Part shown: positions 1-4,638 of the stretch, in pieces | How the letters are laid out: every line of letters begins with the position of its first letter | Numbering within the stretch: the stretch's first letter is position 1 | From: CAYLLT01 sp964591605 | GTDB lineage: Bacteria; Planctomycetota; Phycisphaerae; UBA1845; PWPN01 | Assembly (NCBI GenBank): GCA_964591605.1 | Contig: CAZQEN010000432.1 | Location: 1-5,838, forward strand | Direction of reading: 5' to 3' | DNA: 5,838 nucleotides | Made by a program: the position numbers and the translations under genes | Notes under the pieces: model-generated | Databases searched by the model: none | Seen by the model: the letters and a program-made list of their open reading frames with translations, nothing else | Told to the model about the DNA's origin: nothing

Positions 1-18
1 TACAGGGGCATGTTTCTC

Positions 19-118
19 GGGTGGCATGGGCAGCGTACTCGCTGCCCGTGCGAGTGGGTCACGGGCGATGGGCATCCGCGATTGGGGATGTCCCGGCGCG
101 CCGGGACCCATTCCACTC
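19..118. repeat. GGGTGGCATGGG palindromic repeat, copy 1
   Basis: The element starts with GGGTGGCATGGG (19-30) and ends with CCCATTCCACTC (107-118), an inverted copy of the start with two mismatches. Inside are GGGCAGCG (28-35) pairing perfectly with CGCTGCCC (40-47) over a 4-base loop, an alternative stem GCCCGTG (44-50) with CACGGGC (60-66), and a perfect 18-base palindrome GTCCCGGCGCGCCGGGAC (90-107). The same terminal 12-mer recurs at 1632 and 2949, so this is a dispersed family. It is non-coding and lies upstream of the gene at 236. It could be a REP- or MITE-like element; no transposase is present in the window. Confidence 0.8.
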
Positions 119-172
119 GTCTGCCACTGAGCTCCGGATGCACCCACGAAACACTCCCCCCGACCGCTCCGT

Positions 173-202
173 TTGCCCCCGCCCCCCGGAAAGCTCTATC
201 AT
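173..202 (+). promoter_or_regulatory. candidate sigma70-type promoter for the small gene and hydrolase
   Basis: A -10-like TATCAT (197-202) matches the consensus at 5 of 6 bases. It is preceded, with an 18-base spacer, by a -35-like TTGCCC (173-178) matching at 4 of 6. Transcription would start near 209, leaving a short leader that contains the GGAG ribosome-binding site at 224-227. This is pattern matching only; a weak -35 in GC-rich DNA can arise by chance. Confidence 0.35.
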
Positions 203-223
203 GGGTGTCTGCCGAGCCCATGC

Positions 224-227
224 GGAG
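224..227 (+). promoter_or_regulatory. ribosome-binding site deciding the start at 236
   Basis: GGAG lies 8 bases before the ATG at 236. This spacing favours 236 over the longer in-frame ATG at 173, whose extra 21 residues are Pro/Gly/Cys-rich and overlap the candidate promoter. Confidence 0.6.
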
Positions 228-235
228 AGCCTGAC

Positions 236-487
236 ATGCCCATCCCGATGACCGCCGAGCAGGTGCTGGACCGATACTTCCTCGAGATGCGCTGCAAGGT
301 GCTCGACGTCGCCGCCGCCCTCGACCGCATCGAGCGCGCCGCCGGAGGCGCCGCCGTGCTCCAGGATCCGCGGGTCGACCGCCTCAAGAAAGCAACGCAG
401 GTCCTCTTCGACGCCCGCCCCGACCGGGCTCAGCGCGTCCTGATGATCTTCTCCGATGAATACGAACCCGCCTGGCCGCGGCCTTGA
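236..487 (+). CDS. small helical protein of unknown function (83 aa)
   Basis: I do not recognise a named family. The protein is 83 residues, soluble, with no signal peptide or membrane segment. From about residue 6 to 35 it reads as a long amphipathic helix (AEQVLDRYFLEMRCKVLDVA onward), followed by a charged second helix after DPRVDRLKKA and a third around DRAQRVLMIF. It ends in an acidic, Trp/Pro-containing tail (DEYEPAWPRP). The start was chosen because GGAG sits 8 bases upstream of the ATG. A second in-frame ATG at 248 (MTAEQ) is possible. The gene lies 55 bases upstream of the TatD-like hydrolase on the same strand with no terminator-like structure seen between them, so the two are probably co-transcribed. 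A role as a partner or accessory of the hydrolase is inference from position only. The regular heptad-like hydrophobic pattern argues for a real protein over a chance frame. Confidence 0.72.
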   Translation: MPIPMTAEQVLDRYFLEMRCKVLDVAAALDRIERAAGGAAVLQDPRVDRLKKATQVLFDARPDRAQRVLMIFSDEYEPAWPRP

Positions 488-542
488 CGGTGATTCACGA
501 TGAACAGGCAGCAACCGACCACGAACCACTGACTGCAAACCC

Positions 543-1370
543 ATGTACTACATCGACCCCCACATCCACATGGTCTCACGCCTCACCGACGACTACGAGC
601 GCATCGCCCAGATGGGCTGCGTCGCCGTGAGCGAGCCGGCCTTCTGGGCCGGCTTCGACCGCGGCTCGGCCGAGGCCTTCCGCGACTACTTCCGCCAGCT
701 CATCGAGTTCGAGCCGAAACGGGCCGCCCAGTACGGCGTCCAGCATTTCTGCTGGCTGTGCATCAACGCGAAAGAGGCGGAAAACGTCTCCCTCTCCCGG
801 GAAGTGATCGCCCTCATCCCCGAATACCTCCACCGGCCCGATGTGCTGGGCATCGGCGAGATCGGCCTCAACAGGAACACCCGCAACGAAGCCACCGTCT
901 TCGTCGAGCATCTCGAGCTCGCGATGAAGACCGACGAGCTCATCCTTGTGCACACCCCGCACCTGCAGGACAAGTACAAGGGCACGCGCATGACCCTCGA
1001 CATGCTGCGGGAACGCCCGCGCATCCGCCCCGAGCGCGTGCTCATCGATCACGTCGAGGAACACACCATTCAGCCCGCCCTCGACGCCGGCCACTGGGTC
1101 GGCATGACGCTCTACCCGACCACCAAGTGCACGCCGCAGCGCGCCGCCGACCTCGTGGAGCGCTACGGCACGCAGCGGATCTGCGTGAACTCCGCCGGCG
1201 ACTGGGGCCCCTCCAACCCCGGCGCCGTCCCCGCCTTCATCATGGAAATGAAGCTCCGCGGCCACCCCGACCACGCCATCCGCCGCGTCGTCTACGACAA
1301 CCCGCTGGCCTTCCTTTCCCAGTCCGCCCGCTTCCATTTCACTCCCCCCGAACAGCGCGGCCTGCCCTGA
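543..1370 (+). CDS. TatD-like metal-dependent hydrolase (amidohydrolase superfamily)
   Basis: This 275-residue protein has the layout of a TIM-barrel hydrolase of the TatD/amidohydrolase type. Visible metal-ligand motifs, in order, are: HxH in DPHIHM (His7, His9), Glu106 in GIGEIGLN, His137 in LVHTPH, His170 in IDHVEEH (with His174 nearby), and Asp220 in NSAGDWG. The set is complete, so an active two-metal site is expected. Length is close to typical TatD proteins (about 260 residues), but conserved stretches such as SEPAFWAGFDR and FEPKRAAQYGVQHFCWLCIN are not those of classical TatD nucleases. They resemble the TatD-like hydrolases of ebo-type metabolite-transport clusters. That comparison is from memory, and no other ebo gene is in the window. 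No signal peptide is seen, so it is probably cytoplasmic. The ATG has no Shine-Dalgarno sequence; it was chosen because the HxH motif normally lies within the first ten residues. Substrate unknown. Confidence 0.85.
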   Translation: MYYIDPHIHMVSRLTDDYERIAQMGCVAVSEPAFWAGFDRGSAEAFRDYFRQLIEFEPKRAAQYGVQHFCWLCINAKEAENVSLSREVIALIPEYLHRPDVLGIGEIGLNRNTRNEATVFVEHLELAMKTDELILVHTPHLQDKYKGTRMTLDMLRERPRIRPERVLIDHVEEHTIQPALDAGHWVGMTLYPTTKCTPQRAADLVERYGTQRICVNSAGDWGPSNPGAVPAFIMEMKLRGHPDHAIRRVVYDNPLAFLSQSARFHFTPPEQRGLP

Positions 1371-1448
1371 ACGGCGCCGACCACGCCCCGGCTCGGCGCG
1401 ACCCGAGTGCCTGTCTGCCAGGGCCCTCGAAAGCCGGTTTGGGGGGAG

Positions 1449-1580
1449 AATGACGAATGACGAAATCACAATGACGAATCAGCGACGAAGCCCGAATGAC
1501 GAAGGGGGCCGTGGCGCCGGATGGCCAGATGCTCTCATTTCGACATTCGGATTTCGGGCTTCATTCGTCATTCGGGCTTT
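1449..1580. repeat. AATGACGAA inverted repeat element
   Basis: The left part carries AATGACGAA four times (starting at 1449, 1456, 1470 and 1495; the first two overlap, making a tandem 7-mer). The right part has the complement TTCGTCATT (1564-1572). The strongest pairing is AAGCCCGAATGACGAA (1488-1503) with TTCGTCATTCGGGCTT (1564-1579), a perfect 16-base inverted repeat separated by 60 bases. Further CATTCGG and TTCGGGCTTC fragments lie at 1544-1561. The element is AT-richer than its surroundings and has no believable coding content. It looks like a non-autonomous palindromic element. The outer limits are approximate. Confidence 0.75.
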
Positions 1581-1631
1581 TCCCCGTGCCGATTCCTCCC
1601 ATCCAGAAGAGGGCGCGTCACACTTTGGACG

Positions 1632-1726
1632 GGGTGGCATGGGCAGTTTCGGCTTCGCGGAGCGAAGCCGAAGCTGCCCGTGTGGGCCTCCCCGCGGGTC
1701 CCGGAGCGCCGGGACCCATGCCACCC
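1632..1726. repeat. GGGTGGCATGGG palindromic repeat, copy 2
   Basis: This is the best-preserved copy. Perfect 12-base terminal inverted repeats, GGGTGGCATGGG (1632-1643) and CCCATGCCACCC (1715-1726), enclose two hairpins. The first has an 18-pair stem, 1641-1658 with 1662-1679, containing one G-T wobble and a 3-base GGA loop. The second has a 9-pair stem, GGGTCCCGG (1696-1704) with CCGGGACCC (1709-1717), over a 4-base loop. It lies between the hydrolase and cbiM, about 46 bases upstream of the candidate cbiM promoter. The first hairpin could weakly terminate or stabilise a transcript arriving from the hydrolase, but no T-run follows it. Confidence 0.85.
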
Positions 1727-1772
1727 GCCGATTCTGTAACGGACCCTCCGGAAGAACCCCTGCCGCGGCTCT

Positions 1773-1801
1773 TTGACCCGCGCCGCCCCAGATCATAAAA
1801 T
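1773..1801 (+). promoter_or_regulatory. strong candidate sigma70-type promoter for cbiM
   Basis: TTGACC (1773-1778, 5 of 6 consensus bases) and TAAAAT (1796-1801, 5 of 6) are separated by exactly 17 bases. They sit just upstream of cbiM in a locally AT-richer patch. Transcription should begin near 1808, giving a leader of about 20-30 bases. No palindromic operator is obvious over the promoter, so metal-dependent repression (for example NikR-type) is not supported by what I can see. Confidence 0.6.
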
Positions 1802-1819
1802 CGGTGTTTTCGTAATACC

Positions 1820-1823
1820 AGGA
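1820..1823 (+). promoter_or_regulatory. AGGA ribosome-binding site before cbiM
   Basis: AGGA lies 6 bases before an ATG at 1830 and 15 bases before the ATG at 1839. Spacing alone favours 1830, which conflicts with the family rule that a CbiM protein begins Met-His. Confidence 0.45.
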
Positions 1824-1838
1824 TGTCCCATGCTCGCA

Positions 1839-2870
1839 ATGCACATGGCCAATGAGCTGCTCACGCGCAACGTCGCCGGCGCGCTCATGGCTCTCGCCGC
1901 GGTGCTGCTCGCCCTCGCCGCCCGGGCCACCCAGCGCCGCTTCGATCCGGCACGCGTACCCCTCATGGGCGTCCTCGGGGCGTTTGTCTTCGCTGCCCAG
2001 ATGATCAACTTCCCCATTCCGGTCGGCGGCACCAGCGGCCACCTCGGCGGCGGCGTCCTCCTGGCCATCCTGCTCGGTCCGCACGCCGCGACGCTCGTCA
2101 TGGCCTCCATTCTCATCGTCCAGTGCCTCATCTTTCAGGACGGCGGCATTCTCGCCCTGGGCGCCAACGTCCTCAACCTCGGCGTCGTGCCCTGCTACCT
2201 GGGCTATGCGGTCTTTCGCATCGCCGCCGGACGCGCCCCGTCCACGCTCCGACTCTTTGTCGCGGTCGTCTCGGCAACCCTGCTGGGCATGGCCGCCGGC
2301 GCGGCGATGGTCCCCGTCGAAACGCGCCTCAGCGGCGTGCTGGCCGTGCCGTTCTCACGCTTTCTGCTGATGATGGTCGGCCTGCACCTGCTCATCGGCC
2401 TGTTCGAGGCCTTCATCACGTTCGCGGTGATCGCCTACCTGGCCCGCGTCCGGCCCGCTCTTTTGGAGGTACGGGGAACCAGCCTGGCGAATTCCGCCGG
2501 CCGCCTCGCCCCCGGCGCCGTGCTCGCCTCGGTTCTGGTGGTCGCGCTGCTGCTCGGCGGGATCGGCTCGCTCTTTGCCAGCAGCCTCCCCGACGCCCTC
2601 GATTCCCTCACCGGCGCTCGGCCGGATCGCACCATGGTCCACGCCAGCCCGGACCCCGCAACCGGGCGCGCCACCCGCCTCCAGGAGCAGACCGCCCCGC
2701 TGCCCGAGTACGGCCTGCGGGGGCGCGAGCAGTGGTGGTCAACGAGCCTGAGTGGAATCCTCGGAACGCTGGTGACGCTGGGTATCGTCTGGGCCATCGG
2801 CCGACGCCTCCGGCCCGCGACGCCCCGGCCGACGCCGGACCCGGTGGATGCCCCCGGCCCCGCCGCTTGA
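1839..2870 (+). CDS. cbiM: ECF cobalt/nickel transporter substrate-binding subunit CbiM with fused PDGLE domain
   Basis: This is the membrane S component that captures Co2+ or Ni2+ for an ECF-type ABC importer. From the chosen start it has 343 residues. It begins MHMANELL; in this family Met1 and His2 bind the metal together with a His in the conserved loop, here His68 in PVGGTSGHLGGG. Other family motifs are FQDGGILALGANVLNLG (residues 99-115) and GLHLLIGLFEAFIT (181-194). Several hydrophobic segments run between about 11 and 200. From about 225 a membrane segment leads into SLFASSLPDALDSL, a PDGLE-type domain, then PLPEYGL and WWSTSLSGILGTLV with a final membrane helix (to 320) and a Pro-rich tail. 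The fused C-terminal domain takes the place of a separate CbiN/NikN protein. An in-frame ATG at 1830 would add Met-Leu-Ala. The metal cannot be decided from the sequence. Confidence 0.92.
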   Translation: MHMANELLTRNVAGALMALAAVLLALAARATQRRFDPARVPLMGVLGAFVFAAQMINFPIPVGGTSGHLGGGVLLAILLGPHAATLVMASILIVQCLIFQDGGILALGANVLNLGVVPCYLGYAVFRIAAGRAPSTLRLFVAVVSATLLGMAAGAAMVPVETRLSGVLAVPFSRFLLMMVGLHLLIGLFEAFITFAVIAYLARVRPALLEVRGTSLANSAGRLAPGAVLASVLVVALLLGGIGSLFASSLPDALDSLTGARPDRTMVHASPDPATGRATRLQEQTAPLPEYGLRGREQWWSTSLSGILGTLVTLGIVWAIGRRLRPATPRPTPDPVDAPGPAA

Positions 2871-2899
2871 GCCCGCGCCGTCTTGGGCGTGAGCGTTTG

Positions 2900-2930
2900 A
2901 TTCTGCGGGCACTCAGTAGGAGCGCAGAAT
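2900..2930 (+). other. hairpin after cbiM
   Basis: ATTCTGCG (2900-2907) pairs perfectly with CGCAGAAT (2923-2930). CTC (2912-2914) and GAG (2920-2922) extend the stem inward past a 4-base bulge. It starts 29 bases after the cbiM stop. There is no T-run, so it is not a standard intrinsic terminator. It could protect the 3' end of a cbiM transcript or reduce read-through into cbiQ. Confidence 0.5.
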
Positions 2931-2948
2931 GATCGGCACTGCCGAACA

Positions 2949-3045
2949 GGGTGGCATGGGTCCCGGCGCGCCGGGATACTCGCTGCCCGTGTTTCATGGG
3001 CACGGGCCATGAGTATCCCGATGTGCATCGGGACCCACGCCACAC
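2949..3045. repeat. GGGTGGCATGGG palindromic repeat, copy 3 (inside the cbi operon)
   Basis: The element begins GGGTGGCATGGG (2949-2960) and ends CCCACGCCACAC (3034-3045), an inverted copy with two mismatches. Next to the left end is the perfect palindrome TCCCGGCGCGCCGGGA (2961-2976), identical to the core of the palindrome near the right end of copy 1. Stems CGGGATACTC (2972-2981) with GAGTATCCCG (3011-3020) and GCCCGTG (2985-2991) with CACGGGC (3001-3007) nest into one long hairpin. TCCCGATG (3016-3023) with CATCGGGA (3026-3033) forms a competing one. It ends 28 bases before the cbiQ start. Confidence 0.83.
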
Positions 3046-3059
3046 CATTGATTTGAGAC

Positions 3060-3063
3060 GGAG
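3060..3063 (+). promoter_or_regulatory. ribosome-binding site deciding the cbiQ start
   Basis: GGAG lies 10 bases before the ATG at 3074. It supports that start over the in-frame ATG at 2951, which belongs to the terminal sequence of the upstream repeat. Confidence 0.6.
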
Positions 3064-3073
3064 AGCCCGGCGC

Positions 3074-3829
3074 ATGCATCATCATTACATCGATCGCTTC
3101 GCCTACCAGGATTCGCCGATCCATCGCCTCGACCCGCGCGCCAAAACGCTGGCCGTCCTCGCCTACAGCGTCATGCTCATCAGCCCCGGGCGGTACGTCA
3201 TTCCCTCGCCGTGGTACGTCGTCTTCCCGGCCGGCCTGCTGATCTGGGGCCGGATCCCCCTCGGCTTCGTGTTCAAGCACACCCTCATCGTCGCCCCGTT
3301 CATTCTGTTCGCCGCCGTGCTCTCGCCTCTCTTTGACGCGACACCGGTTCGGCTCGGCGAATGGACCGTGCGCGGCGGTTGGGTCACCGCCGTCTCGCTG
3401 GTGATCCGCTTCGTGCTCGGCATGGCCGCCCTCATCGCCCTCGCCAGCACCACGCGCTTTCCCGAACTGCTCAAGGGGCTCGAAAAACTGGGGATGCCGC
3501 GCCTGCTCATCACCCAGCTCAGGTTTCTGTACCGCTATCTGTTCCTGCTCGTCGATCAGGCCATGCACATGCGGCTGGCCCGCCGCGCGCGGGACTGCGG
3601 GCGCGGCCCCCTGGCGACGCGATGGCGGGCGGGCGGCGGGCAGGTGGGCGTCCTGTTCCTGCGCACCCTCGAAAGCGCGGAGCGCATGCACCTGGCGATG
3701 ATGGCCCGCGGCTACGACGGCCGGATCCGCCTCCTCGAGCCTCTGCGGTGGCGCCGCCGCGACACGCTCTTGATCCTGGCCACCGCAGCGTACCTGGCGG
3801 CGGTCCACCTGCTGATGCGGCATGGTTGA
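3074..3829 (+). CDS. cbiQ: ECF cobalt/nickel transporter transmembrane coupling subunit CbiQ
   Basis: This is the T component of the importer, an integral membrane protein that joins CbiM to the CbiO ATPase. It has 251 residues, close to the family's usual length. The N-terminus MHHHYIDRFAYQDSPIHRLD followed by PRAK is typical of CbiQ, with the signature RLDPRAK at 18-24. Hydrophobic membrane segments lie near 24-40, 44-60, 68-88, 103-125 and 232-248. The long cytoplasmic region between them carries the two Ala-Arg motifs of the coupling helices that dock on the ATPase: ARD at 172-174 and ARG in ARGYDG at 211-216. The first is ARD where ARG or ARS is more usual. The start is set by GGAG 10 bases upstream and by the family N-terminus; the frame stays open back to 2951, but that part is repeat DNA. 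cbiO starts 32 bases after the stop. cbiM lies about 200 bases upstream across a hairpin and a repeat. Confidence 0.93.
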   Translation: MHHHYIDRFAYQDSPIHRLDPRAKTLAVLAYSVMLISPGRYVIPSPWYVVFPAGLLIWGRIPLGFVFKHTLIVAPFILFAAVLSPLFDATPVRLGEWTVRGGWVTAVSLVIRFVLGMAALIALASTTRFPELLKGLEKLGMPRLLITQLRFLYRYLFLLVDQAMHMRLARRARDCGRGPLATRWRAGGGQVGVLFLRTLESAERMHLAMMARGYDGRIRLLEPLRWRRRDTLLILATAAYLAAVHLLMRHG

Positions 3830-3861
3830 CCCGCCCCGCGTTCTCTCGGATGCTCTCGCAC

Positions 3862-4608
3862 ATGCCTGAAGCCGTGCTGACCGTGGAGGAGCTCCGCTAC
3901 ACGTACCCGGATGGTACGCATGCCCTGCATGGCGTCGACCTGGCCCTCCATCGCGGCGAGCGCGTCGGCCTCATCGGCCCCAACGGATCGGGCAAGAGCA
4001 CGCTGCTCCTGTGCCTCAGCGGCCTGATGGCCGGCCAGGGGCGGGTGATGCTCGGCGGCCAGAGCCTCGGCCCCGCCCGGCTCATCGAGCTGCGCGGCCA
4101 GGTCGGCCTCGTCTTCCAGAGCCCCGACGACCAGCTCTTCATGCCCACCCTCCAGGACGATCTGGCGTTCGGCCCCATCAACCAGGGTCTCGCCCCCGAC
4201 GCCGTGCACCGCCGGGTGCGGCAGATCGCCGACCAGATGGGACTCCGGTCCATGCTCGAACGTGCCCCGCATCACCTCTCCATGGGCCAGAAGCGCAACG
4301 CCGCGATCGCCTGCGTCCTGGCCATGGAGCCCTCGGTCCTGCTGCTCGACGAGCCCTCCAGCAACCTCGATCCGCGGGCGCGGCGGCAGCTCATGAACGT
4401 GCTCGCCCCGCTCGACGCCACCCTGCTGGTGGCCTCGCACGATCTGCCGCTGATCGCCGCGCTCTGCCCGCGCGTGCTGCTCATCGACGAGGGTCGGATC
4501 ATCGCCGACGGCCCCGCCCCGCAGATCATGCCCGACGCCGCTCTGATGGAAGCGCACGGCCTCGAAGCCCATTCGGGGCCGTTCGATGGCGGGTTTCACC
4601 GCCGGTAG
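3862..4608 (+). CDS. cbiO: ECF cobalt/nickel transporter ATP-binding subunit CbiO
   Basis: This is the ATPase that powers Co2+ or Ni2+ uptake; it is expected as a dimer on the cytoplasmic side of CbiQ. It is a single ABC domain of 248 residues with all motifs in order: aromatic A-loop Tyr near 13-15 (RYTYPDG), Walker A GPNGSGKST (39-47), Q-loop Gln86 in FQSPDDQLF (the SPDDQ string is typical of ECF ATPases), signature LSMGQKRNAAIA (139-150), Walker B VLLLDEP (159-165) with catalytic Glu164, D-loop SNLDP (167-171) and H-loop His193 in ASHD. The signature has Met at the usual first Gly of LSGGQ. The start is uncertain: an in-frame ATG at 3850 would add Met-Leu-Ser-His. Neither has a clear ribosome-binding site, but GGA at 3848-3850 is 11 bases before 3862. 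It is the last gene of the operon and ends 30 bases from the convergent minus-strand gene. Confidence 0.94.
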   Translation: MPEAVLTVEELRYTYPDGTHALHGVDLALHRGERVGLIGPNGSGKSTLLLCLSGLMAGQGRVMLGGQSLGPARLIELRGQVGLVFQSPDDQLFMPTLQDDLAFGPINQGLAPDAVHRRVRQIADQMGLRSMLERAPHHLSMGQKRNAAIACVLAMEPSVLLLDEPSSNLDPRARRQLMNVLAPLDATLLVASHDLPLIAALCPRVLLIDEGRIIADGPAPQIMPDAALMEAHGLEAHSGPFDGGFHRR

Positions 4609-4638
4609 TCAACGAGAGCCGGTCCCCATCGCCGGCCG

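Larger units (their letters stand above)
1371..1838. other. 468-base intergenic region between hydrolase gene and cbiM
   Basis: This stretch holds the AATGACGAA inverted repeat, copy 2 of the GGGTGGCATGGG element and the cbiM promoter, described separately. Short open frames cross it in several directions, but they run through the palindromes and have no protein-like composition. I see no cobalamin riboswitch, tRNA or clear terminator with a T-run. Positions 1371-1448 and 1727-1772 show nothing recognisable. Confidence 0.7.

Noticed and set aside
123..129. GCCACTG as part of a cobalamin riboswitch
   Set aside because: No B12 box or surrounding conserved helices are present, and it is upstream of the small gene, not the metal transporter.
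543..1370. Naming the hydrolase tatD (3'-5' DNase)
   Set aside because: The fold and metal ligands fit the superfamily, but the conserved segments differ from classical TatD nucleases, so the specific name and activity are not supported.
576..1469. Minus-strand open frame (297 codons) opposite the TatD-like hydrolase
   Set aside because: The composition is Val/Gly/Ala/Glu-rich without motifs, while the plus strand has a complete set of metal-binding motifs.
1449..1503. Repeated AATGACGAA units as a CRISPR-like array
   Set aside because: Units are only 7-9 bases, unevenly spaced, with no spacers of constant length, and they form part of an inverted repeat.
1773..1838. In-frame ATG codon about 22 codons upstream of the chosen cbiM start
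   Set aside because: The 22-residue extension would cover the candidate promoter and is neither a signal peptide nor family-like.
2951..3073. Upstream in-frame ATG that would add 41 residues to CbiQ
   Set aside because: The ATG belongs to the terminal repeat sequence GGGTGGCATGGG and the extension is translated repeat DNA. The family N-terminus and a ribosome-binding site both support 3074.
2435..3823. Long minus-strand open frame (462 codons) opposite cbiM/cbiQ
   Set aside because: It runs antisense through two clear transporter genes and the repeat, and is Arg/Gly/Pro/Gln-rich with no domain. It is typical of a shadow frame in GC-rich coding DNA.
4618..4636. Possible bidirectional terminator between cbiO and the convergent gene
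   Set aside because: GCCGG/CCGGC gives only five pairs with a 9-base loop and no T-run on either strand, which is too weak in this base composition.
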